Shown here piece after piece: positions 42,100 to 50,807 of a stretch of DNA of 64,000 nucleotides. The notes under the pieces were generated by a model. That model had not been told where the DNA came from, made no database searches, and saw only the letters and a list, made by a program, of their open reading frames with translations. The position numbers were made by a program, and so were the translations under genes. Each line of letters opens with the position of its first letter. The stretch's first letter is position 1. This DNA comes from an uncultured Oscillospiraceae bacterium (GTDB lineage: Bacteria > Bacillota > Clostridia > Oscillospirales > Oscillospiraceae), in NCBI GenBank assembly GCA_910587205.1, contig CAJULZ010000001.1, positions 1-64,000 of the forward strand, read 5' to 3'.

Positions 42100-42545
42100 G
42101 GTGCGTCCTCCTCTGTGCTGAATTGGGCCAGGGGATGGCGCATTTCATAGGCGTCCGACTCCAGGATGACCTGGCGGGCGGCCCGGGTGGACGGATTGAT
42201 AGCCACCGGGCATTTCAGGTTCACCGTGCTGTCGGAGACTGGCTTTTTGACCACGCACAGCACATAGAAAGCGAGCTCCTGGCTGTCGGTCACGCCCAGC
42301 GCCTCCAATTCATTGGGCTGGAGGACGGGGGTGTAGCCCGGCAGCAGGGCAAAGGGATCCATGGCCACGAAAGCCAGCGCAGGGGTCTGAATGCTTTGGA
42401 AGCACAGCAGGGAACCGGCGCTGCCCTCAAAGGGCAGAAGGAGAAACTCATGCTCATCCTCAAAGCTGAACGGGCCAACGGGGAATTTGACAATATCCCC
42501 CGCCTCATAATCGATTTCACCGAAATATTTGGTCTGGAGCTTCAA
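42093..42545 (-). CDS. fliW: Flagellar assembly factor FliW
   Basis: FliW binds CsrA and flagellin and thereby ties flagellin translation to export. The 150-residue protein begins KLQTKYFGEIDYEAGDIVKF, with the later pattern LLLPFEG and FYVLCVV typical of the family. The TTG at 42545 is preferred: AGGAGG lies a few bases upstream, and the family starts at this Lys-Leu-Gln. A longer ATG/GTG-type frame to 42578 would put the ribosome site inside the gene. Overlaps csrA by 7 bases. Confidence 0.95.
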   Translation of the reverse strand: MKLQTKYFGEIDYEAGDIVKFPVGPFSFEDEHEFLLLPFEGSAGSLLCFQSIQTPALAFVAMDPFALLPGYTPVLQPNELEALGVTDSQELAFYVLCVVKKPVSDSTVNLKCPVAINPSTRAARQVILESDAYEMRHPLAQFSTEEDAPC

Positions 42546-42574
42546 AGGAACGCCTCCTGTCGGGTGTGGTTCCG

Positions 42575-43183
42575 TCACGCCTCAACGTCTACGGGCTGGT
42601 AGTTGGGATCGGCGGAGGGGGGCACGTAGAGGGGGCCGCCAACATACTTGATAATGACGTCGGGCTGCTGGGTCACGGACAGCTCAATATCGCCGGGAGT
42701 AAATTCGAACTGGGGATGATTTACCCGCCAATCGAAATTCAGCTTATCCATCTCATAACGAATATGCATCTCGCCGGGATCCCATGTGATTTCGGGACCC
42801 ACAGAGGGCAGGAACTTGATGCCGGAGTTGGGGTGGTAATTTTTCATAGTGGATTCTGCCGCAAACTGCGTAATCATATCCTGTCCAATCTTGGCGTCCA
42901 ACAGCATTTGACCATGCTGGGCATAGGTGGCAGTGGCGGTATAGGAGGCCTGCTGGCCCTGCTGGGAATACTGCTCAATGGAGCGCACAGCGGTGGGCAC
43001 CACAGAATTGCGGGCCTCAAAGGTGTCGATGTTCAGCTTGATGGGCCTGCTTTTGATGCTCAGGCCGCCGTCCCCCCGTGAGATCTCCAAGTCAGCGGTA
43101 CCGCGGCTATACTCCAGCTTGGCATGGGAGACCTTCATCTCAATTTCAATGGGGACAGTTTTGATTTCAATCAGGGGGTACAT
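42575..43183 (-). CDS. DUF6470 family protein (YviE-like)
   Basis: A 202-residue protein between flgL and fliW, the position of B. subtilis yviE (DUF6470). It starts MYPLIEIKTVPIEIEMKVSH and has several beta-strand patterns with Arg/Lys and Asp (RGTADLEISRG), then a helical middle and a Pro-rich C-terminus. The function of the family is unknown. The same operon codes for filament junction proteins, so a late assembly role is plausible. Confidence 0.82.
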   Translation of the reverse strand: MYPLIEIKTVPIEIEMKVSHAKLEYSRGTADLEISRGDGGLSIKSRPIKLNIDTFEARNSVVPTAVRSIEQYSQQGQQASYTATATYAQHGQMLLDAKIGQDMITQFAAESTMKNYHPNSGIKFLPSVGPEITWDPGEMHIRYEMDKLNFDWRVNHPQFEFTPGDIELSVTQQPDVIIKYVGGPLYVPPSADPNYQPVDVEA

Positions 43184-43229
43184 AATCTCATTCGCTGCTC
43201 CTTCCTCTTATAATTCCGCCATCCCGGGG

Positions 43230-44693
43230 TCAGTTCAAATAATCCATCAGGCTCTGGGAAAGGACGCTGTTTCCCACCTTCAATGCGGCGTTATAGGCAT
43301 ACTCCGCATATAGGAAAGAAGTGATGGCGTCCACCATATCTACAGACTCTAAATCAGAGTACTGCTCTTGGAGGGTATAGAAATTTTCCTTCAGCAGGGA
43401 GGAATTGTTTTCCAGTTTGGTGGTGCTGGCGGTGTGGTTGGTGAACTGGGTCTTAAACTCGGAGGACGCGCTCTCCAGCTTCAGCACCAGCCCGCGGAAC
43501 TCCTCATGGGTGGGGGTGTCCCAAAGCCCCTCCTCGGGTACGCCGTCGGCAATTTCCCGCAGTTTCTGAACCAGGGAGTAGATGTTCCTGGGGTCGCCGT
43601 CCTCGTCCATGCCGTAGCCCAGGAAAGTCAGGCCGTTCAGGGCGGCATCAAAACCGCTGGACTCGATGAGCTGCCCGTTCTCATTTTCCTGGAAACCCAG
43701 GCCGATGTCGACAAACTGCTTCTCGTTGACCAGATATTTCAGCTTATCGGCATCCTGACAGGCTTTTTCGTAGCTGGACACAGTCATTGTAGCATCGCCA
43801 GCGTTCGTGACATAGTAGTTTTTTCCGTCGACGGACACCACTTCGGGAGTGCCGTCGGCCTTTTTCAAAACGCTGCCCATCGTGGAATCATAGTTGGATT
43901 TATCGACCAGATCCGTGGTCTTATACCAAAGCTGCTTACCGTCGCTGCGGTTGACCTCGGTATAATTTTCGGGGTCCGGGGGCGCGGCGGCAATGGGGGT
44001 GGCGCCCTGTTTCACGTAAAACTGTTTCCCATTTGCGGTTGCCGCGGCGGTGAACGGAACCGGCGGAGTTGCGCCATTGGTCTCCAAAGCGGGCAGCTCC
44101 TCCACCGTTTTGGCGCTGGCCAACACGTAGCTGCCGTCACTTAAAGTGACGGGTACGCCGCCGTCCTGCAACAACTTGGGTTCCGACGCATCCACCGGCA
44201 CGCCCCGGTAGTACAGCTTGTTGTCCTTTACCTCGAAGGGGACGTTATGGCCGTCTGCCCCGGCGAAGATGAAGTTGTCGCCGTACTTCTGGTTCATATT
44301 CTGCACGATGGTCTCAGAGAGCTGATCCAGGGCCTTGGTCAGCTGGGTGCGGGCCTCTCCCTTAGGATCGTTGAGCATCTGCAGCGTGGTGTCCTTCAGG
44401 GTGCTCATTTCGGTACCGTTTTTGGTATCAATGAGTTTATCGATGGCGTCCAGACAGGTGAAGGCAGACTGATACTTGCTGATGGCGCTGTTACAGATCT
44501 TGTACTGGCTTTCCACAGCCATACGAGACTTGTGCAGGCGGAACGCCCTGGAGGCCGCCGCGGGATCCTCGGCGTAGGAATTGAAATTGCGCTGGGTGAG
44601 CACCGTGGTCCGGGCCTTATTCTGCGCAATAAAGGAGTGCATCAGGTTGCTGCGGTAGCTTTTCAGCACACCGCCGGTAGTTGCACGGATCAT
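43230..44693 (-). CDS. flgL: Flagellar hook-filament junction protein FlgL
   Basis: FlgL joins the hook to the filament. The 487-residue protein has the flagellin-like N-terminus (MIRATTGGVLKSYRSNLMHS, with the ARTTVLTQRNFNSYAEDPAAASRAF-type pattern starting about residue 28) and the C-terminal helix (DAITSFLYAEYAYNAALKVG). The middle part is larger than the usual 300-residue form and includes variable beta-rich sequence. It follows flgK by 18 bases. AAGGAGGG precedes the ATG. Confidence 0.94.
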   Translation of the reverse strand: MIRATTGGVLKSYRSNLMHSFIAQNKARTTVLTQRNFNSYAEDPAAASRAFRLHKSRMAVESQYKICNSAISKYQSAFTCLDAIDKLIDTKNGTEMSTLKDTTLQMLNDPKGEARTQLTKALDQLSETIVQNMNQKYGDNFIFAGADGHNVPFEVKDNKLYYRGVPVDASEPKLLQDGGVPVTLSDGSYVLASAKTVEELPALETNGATPPVPFTAAATANGKQFYVKQGATPIAAAPPDPENYTEVNRSDGKQLWYKTTDLVDKSNYDSTMGSVLKKADGTPEVVSVDGKNYYVTNAGDATMTVSSYEKACQDADKLKYLVNEKQFVDIGLGFQENENGQLIESSGFDAALNGLTFLGYGMDEDGDPRNIYSLVQKLREIADGVPEEGLWDTPTHEEFRGLVLKLESASSEFKTQFTNHTASTTKLENNSSLLKENFYTLQEQYSDLESVDMVDAITSFLYAEYAYNAALKVGNSVLSQSLMDYLN

Positions 44694-44711
44694 ACGGGAA
44701 ACCCTCCTTAC

Positions 44712-47264
44712 TTATCGACCGGCGATGCCGGTGTTGTTGATGAGGCGGTCCAGCGCCTCGTCGACGGCGGTCATCAGGCGGCAGGCGGCGGAGTAGGCCT
44801 TCTGATACTGCATCATATTCATGGCCTCATCATTCAGATCCACGCCGGACACGCCGTCCCGGCTGCTGTCCAGCTCCACCAGGGAACCATAGTGGCTGTT
44901 GAGCTTGATGTTTTTGGTGCGCTCGTCGTCGCCCTCCACCGCCATCATGTTACTAAACATATCGTTGAAGGAGCCTTCAAACAGCTTGCTGCCCACGGCG
45001 TCGGGGATCAAGTCCTTGGGGTCGTACACAAGGGACTTTTCCACCATAGTTACCATGTGGTTGACATTCTCGTTCTGGGTGGTGTTGGGGAGAGGCTTCC
45101 CGTCCTCGCTAAAGAGCTGGACAAAGGTGGGAATGATCTTGATGGAACCGTGGCTCCAGCCGGCGGAGATAGAGATGTTGGCGGCGGTAATGCTGCCCTC
45201 AATGGTGTCCCGGTCATTCCGGTCGGTGAACAGCAGGCCCGTGCCTTCGGGAACCATCGCACCCTTTTCCGTCAGCACCCTGTCCATATCAATCACGGGG
45301 TCACCTTTGTCGTCCAGAACCACGTTGCCGTCCGCGTCCTTGAGGGTGTAACCGTTGTTGATGAGGTTTTCCCGCTGGGCCGGGGTCAGGCCGTTGGTCT
45401 TGCTGATGGGGGCGTCGACACCGTCGGAGCCCTGGAGCATAATTTCCTTGCCGTTGGGGTCGATGTAATTCCCGTTCTGGTTGATCATAAAGCCCTGGTT
45501 GAGTTTATTGTACTGGGTGGCAAACTGCAAAGCCAGCAGGTCCAGGGATTTCTGATAGTAAGGGATACCCCGCTTGGTAGCGGCGCTTTCATCAATGTTG
45601 TCCACAGTATCCTGGGTGGCGAACTCGCCCGACTCGGTAAGCAGCTCACGGGTGGCCTGGAGAGAGCCGTACAGGTCGTTGTCGTCCAGGTGAACCTCCT
45701 TGGAGTACTGGGTGACGGTGGTCACTTCATACCACTTGCCCTTGATCTGCATATAGGAGGTCTCGGTCTTGGTAGCGGCGTCCGGGTCGACTTCTGTCTT
45801 GTTTTGGCCGGGGGCCTCCGTAGTAAAGCCCGGGTTGACGGTGGAGATGGGGCCGACGGATAACTTGCCGCCGCCATCGGTGACGGTCAGCGCAGGCTGG
45901 GCGGCGGGACCGGTGGCGGAACCCACCTCGCCCTTGCCCTTGGCGGTGAACATGATATAGTTGCCTTTGGAGGAGATATCATAGTCCGCGTTGCCGGCGG
46001 CCTGGAGCTTCTGGGAGATGAAGGCGGCCAGCTTTTCCGGGTTGTTGGCGTCGGCGGCGGAAATATCCGTGCCAATGGTGTATACAGTGCCCGCCACCTC
46101 AAAGGTGTCGGCGGGAACGGGCGGGGTGGCGGCTGCGTCACCCGCGGACCAGGGGACGGTAGCGGGGTTGAGCTGGAAGCGGAAGATGGCGTTTGCGTCC
46201 ACCTTGGTGCCCTCCACCTCGTGCCAGGTGGTCACGGGGTTGGTCCATTGCCGCCCCTTGGAATCGTACAGCTTGGAGATGGTAATGTCGTAGTTGGGGC
46301 TGTCCACCATGGTGGCGTCTCCGGCCTTTTCTACGGCCTGGTTTTCCTTGTCGTTCCAGAACGGCAGATTGTCCGGCCCGATGGGCTTGGTGTCGTCATA
46401 ATCGGGGTTGGCCTTGGGAATCTGCATGGAGATCTGGGAGCCGTAGATGCCGTCAATGAGCATAGAGCTGTCGGTGGTGACATCGCTGTCCGGATTATCG
46501 TTGGCCAGGGTGATAGTCAGCTTTTCCACCTGCTGGCCCGCGCCGATATCCTCCATGCTGTAGACCACGTCGATGTGCATATACTCAGATAGGGCGTCGA
46601 TCTGGCGGTTGCGCTCGTCCCGCATTTCCAGGGCGTTGTCGCCGTGGATCTCGCTGCGGCGGATCTCCTCGTTCAGATTGCGGATATTGGTGAGGATCTC
46701 ATTGACGGAGGTGATGTCCTTTTTAAAGGCCGCCTCGGTGTTCTGCCGCACGGTCTCCAGCTTATTGGCGTAGGTGTTGAACAGGCTGCACAGCGTCTCG
46801 GCGGACTTGCGGGCAAGGGTGTCGTTATCCTTATTGGCGTTCTCGCTCAGGCCGCGCAGACACTCGGCCAAATCCTGAAGCTGGGCGTACAGGATGCCGT
46901 CCTGCTTGTCGTCAGAACCCTTGCCTACCTCGTCCAAGATGCTGGCGATCTGCTTCAGGCCGTCTACCATGGTGTCGTAATACCCCACGTCGGAGCTGGT
47001 GTTCCGGTAGCGGATATCCAGATAGGGGTCCCGGATCTGGTTGATGCCGGTGACCAGCGCGCCGTTACCCACGTGGTTGTCCAGCTGGGAGCGGTACATA
47101 TCCGCGCCGCCGGTGCGGAGGCTCACCTGGTCAATGCGCTGACGGGTATAGCCGCTGGTGCTGATGTTGGAGATGTTGTTGCCCGTCACGCGCAGTCCGT
47201 GCTGGGCGGCATAGATGCCCAGCCGGGCGGTGGTGAAGGAATCAAATGTCCCAAGAGTACCCAT
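44712..47264 (-). CDS. flgK: Flagellar hook-associated protein FlgK
   Basis: FlgK is the first hook-filament junction protein. The N-terminal axial block (TARLGIYAAQHGLRVTGNN, with ISNISTSGYTRQRID) and the C-terminal block (DEAMNMMQYQKAYSAACRLM) are intact. At 850 residues it is well above the common 450-650, owing to an enlarged middle with acidic, Pro/Thr-rich modules. AAGGAG precedes the ATG. It lies between flgN and flgL, as usual. Confidence 0.95.
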   Translation of the reverse strand: MGTLGTFDSFTTARLGIYAAQHGLRVTGNNISNISTSGYTRQRIDQVSLRTGGADMYRSQLDNHVGNGALVTGINQIRDPYLDIRYRNTSSDVGYYDTMVDGLKQIASILDEVGKGSDDKQDGILYAQLQDLAECLRGLSENANKDNDTLARKSAETLCSLFNTYANKLETVRQNTEAAFKKDITSVNEILTNIRNLNEEIRRSEIHGDNALEMRDERNRQIDALSEYMHIDVVYSMEDIGAGQQVEKLTITLANDNPDSDVTTDSSMLIDGIYGSQISMQIPKANPDYDDTKPIGPDNLPFWNDKENQAVEKAGDATMVDSPNYDITISKLYDSKGRQWTNPVTTWHEVEGTKVDANAIFRFQLNPATVPWSAGDAAATPPVPADTFEVAGTVYTIGTDISAADANNPEKLAAFISQKLQAAGNADYDISSKGNYIMFTAKGKGEVGSATGPAAQPALTVTDGGGKLSVGPISTVNPGFTTEAPGQNKTEVDPDAATKTETSYMQIKGKWYEVTTVTQYSKEVHLDDNDLYGSLQATRELLTESGEFATQDTVDNIDESAATKRGIPYYQKSLDLLALQFATQYNKLNQGFMINQNGNYIDPNGKEIMLQGSDGVDAPISKTNGLTPAQRENLINNGYTLKDADGNVVLDDKGDPVIDMDRVLTEKGAMVPEGTGLLFTDRNDRDTIEGSITAANISISAGWSHGSIKIIPTFVQLFSEDGKPLPNTTQNENVNHMVTMVEKSLVYDPKDLIPDAVGSKLFEGSFNDMFSNMMAVEGDDERTKNIKLNSHYGSLVELDSSRDGVSGVDLNDEAMNMMQYQKAYSAACRLMTAVDEALDRLINNTGIAGR

Positions 47265-47299
47265 AGCAAAAACTCCTTATACGGTCGATCCGTCCCGTG

Positions 47300-47776
47300 T
47301 TAGGCGCGGAAATCGGTTTTCATGTTCTTCGGGGGCTCGATATTGGGGGCCTCATAACCGGCGGCAGCCAGCTTGGGGTCCACGCCGGCGGCAGAAATAA
47401 CCTTCTCCACCTGGTGAAGATTGAGCTCCAACGTGCCCCTGGCCTCGTCGGCATAGGCGCGGTAGATGGCATAGGTCCGGCCCAAAGTGTCCGCCGTCTG
47501 GCGGGCGGCGTCTTGGAGATGCTCCGGATATGCCTGGGGCAAGGCGGACAGGCCGGTACCCTCCAGGCCCAGCTGGGGAACCAGCTTCAGCCGCTTCTGC
47601 TCCAGGCCCCGCAGATTCAGCGTCATGGCCTGCTCCTGCTTGAGCACCTCGTCCAGAGCGGTGAGGTCATTCCGGCGCACCGCGGCGGTTTTTTCCTGAG
47701 CCAGCTGGGAGAGCCGTTCCAGGGTAGCGCCCACTTCCCCCAGCAGGTCCAGGTAGGACAGGTAAAGCCCATCCAT
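47300..47776 (-). CDS. flgN: Flagellar export chaperone FlgN
   Basis: FlgN is the export chaperone of FlgK and FlgL. The 158-residue protein is nearly all helical: YLDLLGEVGATLERLSQLAQ, KTAAVRRNDLTALDEVLKQE and a long third helix, and a Pro-rich tail. Its ATG follows the flgM stop directly, and flgK is next. Conservation is low in this family, but the helical pattern and the place between flgM and flgK leave little doubt. Confidence 0.92.
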   Translation of the reverse strand: MDGLYLSYLDLLGEVGATLERLSQLAQEKTAAVRRNDLTALDEVLKQEQAMTLNLRGLEQKRLKLVPQLGLEGTGLSALPQAYPEHLQDAARQTADTLGRTYAIYRAYADEARGTLELNLHQVEKVISAAGVDPKLAAAGYEAPNIEPPKNMKTDFRA

Positions 47777-48085
47777 TTATCTGCCCTCCCCGAGGAACAG
47801 CATCCTGGCCGCAATGGACATGGGGTCGGGGGTATACTGCCCATTGGCCACCTGCTGGCGCAGGGCGGTGATGTCGCCGGTGGTAGTGGCGGTGCGGACC
47901 TCCCGGGAGAGCCGGCTGACCATGTTCAAAAACTGGCCGTCCTGACTGGGAGCCGAGAGGGTGAAGCTGTCATAATTGCTGCCGCCGGGGGCAGCCAGGG
48001 CGCGGTTCTCCCGCCCTGCGGCGGTGCGGTATACCTTCCGCGGGGCGATGGGGGAAATTGCGCCGTAACCAGACGAAGTCAGCAC
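47777..48085 (-). CDS. flgM: Anti-sigma factor FlgM
   Basis: FlgM binds and blocks the flagellar sigma factor until it is exported through the finished hook. The 102-residue protein has the usual unordered N-terminal half and the C-terminal sigma-binding helices with the family ending ALRQQVANGQYTPDPMSIAA. The GTG at 48085 is taken as start with AAAGGATGTGAG upstream. It is led by a SigD-type promoter, so SigD and FlgM form a feedback loop. Confidence 0.88.
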   Translation of the reverse strand: MLTSSGYGAISPIAPRKVYRTAAGRENRALAAPGGSNYDSFTLSAPSQDGQFLNMVSRLSREVRTATTTGDITALRQQVANGQYTPDPMSIAARMLFLGEGR

Positions 48086-48139
48086 AGTAGCTCACATCCT
48101 TTTCTAAATCCAAAACCCATTTACGATCCACTAATTATT

Positions 48140-48165
48140 ATATCGGCAATACTGGCGGGAAGTTA
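48140..48165 (-). promoter_or_regulatory. SigD-type promoter of the flgM-flgN-flgK-flgL operon
   Basis: On the minus strand TAAC (48162-48165), 14 bases, then a perfect GCCGATAT (48140-48147) match the flagellar sigma consensus. Transcription would start about 45 bases before flgM. The other strand shows no matching element. Confidence 0.8.
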
Positions 48166-48231
48166 AGAAAAAGCAGGAAATTTCTTTTCTACCAACGGTT
48201 TGCGCCCTTTTAGGGGGAGGGCACAGAGGAC

Positions 48232-48270
48232 AAAAACCACCCCCCGGAGCGACGGGAAAGCTCCGGGGGG
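48232..48270 (-). terminator. Terminator of the cheA-cheB operon
   Basis: A perfect 11-bp stem (CCCCCCGGAGC at 48240-48250, complement at 48260-48270) with a 9-base loop. On the minus strand it is followed by GTGGTTTTTG. It lies about 48 bases after the cheB stop and before the flgM promoter. Confidence 0.85.
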
Positions 48271-48317
48271 CGGATCCCCACGAAATAAAAATGGAAACAG
48301 TTGGGAGGGAAAAGAGG

Positions 48318-49394
48318 TCAGCCAAGGGTTTTCAGGTGCCGCAGCAGCACATTCGAGACGTTGTCGCAGGACGCCTGGATCATGACGGCGCCGATGTTAT
48401 ACGCCACGCCGGGCATACCGTAGACCACGGAGGATTCCTTGTCCTGCCCAATAGTGTACGCACCCTTTTTACGCATCTCGAGCAGGCCGTGGGCGCCGTC
48501 CTGGCCCATGCCGGTCATGATGATGCCCACCATTTTGCAGGTGACTGTTTCCGCCATGGAGTAGAACATGGCGTCTACCGAGGGACGGTGGCCGCTGACC
48601 TTTTCCCCAGGGGTGCAGTTGACGGTGTACCGGGTGCCGATGCGTACCACCCGGCACTGCAAATCGGCAGGGGCAATAAGGGCCAGGCCCCGACGCAGCT
48701 CGTCGCCGCTCTGGGCTTCCCGCACCTCCATAGCGCACAGGCGGTTCAGGCGTTCGGCATACATCTTGGTAAAGCCGGGGGGCATATGCTGCACGATGAC
48801 CATAGGGGGTATGTCGGCGGGAAGGCGCTTCATGACCGCCAAGGTGGCTTCGGTACCGCCGGTGGAGGCACCCAAGCCGATGATCACCCGGTCCAGGCCG
48901 GGGCCTCCTCCAAGCTTGGGGATGGGGCCGGCGGCGGCCAGGGCGGCGGCACCGGGCGCACCTGACACGGCCAGGGCGCCGGGGCGCACCCGGGCGGAGG
49001 CGGCCATGACCACCTTTTGGGCCAGGGAGGCGAGAAAAGTGGTTTCACTAATGCCCTGGTCGGGTTTGCGCACGAAATCCACCGCGCCCACGGCCAGGGC
49101 ATCGAATACCTTCAGGTTCAGGGAGGACACCAGGATCACGGGGATGGGGTGAGTAGGCAGGTATTGCTTGAGAAAATCGATGCCGCTCTGTCCGGGCATT
49201 TCCACGTCCATGGTGATGACGTCCGGCTTGTAGTGGGGGATTTTATTTTTGGCGTCCAAGGTGTTGATGGCGTAGCCCACCACCTCAATCCTGGGATGGG
49301 CGGACAGACCCTTGATAATGAGGCTGCGGGCGACCATGGAGTCATCTACCACCATGACGCGGATTTTCTGTGTCGGGGTCACTGGGATTGCCAT
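48318..49394 (-). CDS. cheB: Chemotaxis response regulator and methylesterase CheB
   Basis: CheB removes methyl groups from chemoreceptors when phosphorylated. The 358-residue protein has a receiver domain (about 10-130; Asp17/Asp18 and phosphoacceptor Asp63 in VITMDVEMPG) and, after an Ala/Gly linker, the esterase domain (about 165-355) with Ser in GLGASTGGTEA, His in IVQHMPPGF and Asp in TGMGQDGAHG. The start is ATG 49394, about 10 bases after GGAGGG. It ends the cheA-W-R-B operon. Confidence 0.96.
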   Translation of the reverse strand: MAIPVTPTQKIRVMVVDDSMVARSLIIKGLSAHPRIEVVGYAINTLDAKNKIPHYKPDVITMDVEMPGQSGIDFLKQYLPTHPIPVILVSSLNLKVFDALAVGAVDFVRKPDQGISETTFLASLAQKVVMAASARVRPGALAVSGAPGAAALAAAGPIPKLGGGPGLDRVIIGLGASTGGTEATLAVMKRLPADIPPMVIVQHMPPGFTKMYAERLNRLCAMEVREAQSGDELRRGLALIAPADLQCRVVRIGTRYTVNCTPGEKVSGHRPSVDAMFYSMAETVTCKMVGIIMTGMGQDGAHGLLEMRKKGAYTIGQDKESSVVYGMPGVAYNIGAVMIQASCDNVSNVLLRHLKTLG

Positions 49395-49468
49395 AGCAAG
49401 GGGACCCTCCTTTTTTAATAAGGATACCGGGCCGATCGGCATGTGCGGATCGGCCCGGCTGATCAGCA

Positions 49469-50314
49469 TTATTTCTGGAAGGTAGACGGGGCCAGCCGGT
49501 GGTAGGGCATATTTGCGCTGAGGTTCTCCGACTTGCTGATGAGCAGATAGCCGCCGGGAACGGTGGCGTCGTAAAACCGGCGGACCAGAGCGTCCTTGGT
49601 GGGCTGGTCAAAGTAGATCATCACGTTGCGGCAGAAGATCACGTCGAACTTACGGCGGAACTTGATGGGGTCCATCAGGTTGAAAGGCTGGAAAATCACA
49701 TTGTCCCGTACCTTTTGGGCCACTTGGTACTGCCCGCCGGGCTGGGGGATAAAGTACTTCTTTTTCCAGTCTGCCGGGATGGTGTCGGGCAGCTCGTACA
49801 CGCCCTTTTTGGCGGCGGTCATGGCCCGGTTGGAGATATCGGTGGCCAACAGCCGGGTGTCCCACTGGCTGGCCTGGGGCCCCAGGTAGTCGAACAGGAA
49901 CATGGTGATGTTATAGGGTTCCTCCCCGGTGGAGCACCCCGCGCTCCAGATGGCCAGGGTCTTGTCCCGCTGGTGGCGCTGGACGATGTCCGGGATGATC
50001 TTCTGGCAGAACAGGTCCAGGTGTTCCTTCTCCCGCATGAAAAAGGTGTAGTTGGTGGTGAGCTTATCCAGCAGCAGGGTGATCAGGTCGTTGTCCTTGG
50101 TCTGGATGACCTGGTTGACAAAATCGCTGAAGCTGGCGTAGCCCCGCTGTTTCAGGGGGGTGGAAAGGCGCCCGGTGATGAGCTGCCGTTTCTGGCTCAG
50201 GTCGATGCCGTAGTTGGACTGGACAAACTTCACCAGCCGGTTAAAATCGTTATCCGAGATGGACAGGGCGGAAAAGGAACCGGAGCCGCCCGCTCCACTG
50301 CCTATGTTAATCAT
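49469..50314 (-). CDS. cheR: Chemotaxis protein methyltransferase CheR
   Basis: CheR methylates chemoreceptors using S-adenosylmethionine. The protein of about 281 residues has the N-terminal helical domain (about 20-85; VQSNYGIDLSQKRQLITGRL), followed by the catalytic domain with the SAM motif IWSAGCSTGEEPYNI, LLATDISNRAM and IFCRNVMIYFDQ. The start is ATG 50314, in an 8-base overlap (ATGATTAA) with cheW. Residues 2-18 are Gly/Ser-rich. Confidence 0.95.
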   Translation of the reverse strand: MINIGSGAGGSGSFSALSISDNDFNRLVKFVQSNYGIDLSQKRQLITGRLSTPLKQRGYASFSDFVNQVIQTKDNDLITLLLDKLTTNYTFFMREKEHLDLFCQKIIPDIVQRHQRDKTLAIWSAGCSTGEEPYNITMFLFDYLGPQASQWDTRLLATDISNRAMTAAKKGVYELPDTIPADWKKKYFIPQPGGQYQVAQKVRDNVIFQPFNLMDPIKFRRKFDVIFCRNVMIYFDQPTKDALVRRFYDATVPGGYLLISKSENLSANMPYHRLAPSTFQK

Positions 50315-50792
50315 GGGGCGCAAGCTGCTCACAGTCCAGCACCATCATAGTGCCAGAACCATCAGGCAGAGAGCACATCCCGCTGACCAGCATCTGAGTG
50401 CTGTTGGCGGGCAGGGGGTGGATATTTTCCTTGGGGATGTCCAGCATCTGATCCACGCCGTCCACCAGGATGCCCAACTGCACATCGCCCAAGTTAATCA
50501 CCACCACCAGGTTGTCCTCCTCCCGGGAGGGCATGCCCATCCGGGAGCAGATGTCCAGGATAGGAATCATCAGGCCGCGCATGTTGATAATGCCCCGGAT
50601 GTAGCCGGGCACCATGGGCAGGTAAGTGATGACCTGGTTATTCAGGATCTCCACCACGTCCTCGGCGACCACGCCCAATTTCAGGTGGCCGGCCATAAAG
50701 ATGAGGTACTTCTGGGAGTCCACCCCATCGTCCTGTGCGATGTTCAGGGCTTCCATTTCGTCCTCGCGGGCGAACAGGATCTCGTCGTTCAT
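50307..50792 (-). CDS. cheW: Chemotaxis coupling protein CheW
   Basis: CheW links chemoreceptors to CheA. The 161-residue protein has the SH3-like fold patterns: KYLIFMAGHLKLGVVAEDVV, the MVPGYIRGIINMRGLMIPIL core and the VLVDGVDQMLDIP-like segment. It lies directly after cheA (15 bases) with GAAGGAGAG before its ATG. This is the single-domain coupling protein; a second CheW domain is part of CheV at 25551-26483. Confidence 0.95.
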   Translation of the reverse strand: MNDEILFAREDEMEALNIAQDDGVDSQKYLIFMAGHLKLGVVAEDVVEILNNQVITYLPMVPGYIRGIINMRGLMIPILDICSRMGMPSREEDNLVVVINLGDVQLGILVDGVDQMLDIPKENIHPLPANSTQMLVSGMCSLPDGSGTMMVLDCEQLAPHD

Positions 50793-50807
50793 ATTCTTCT
50801 CTCCTTC

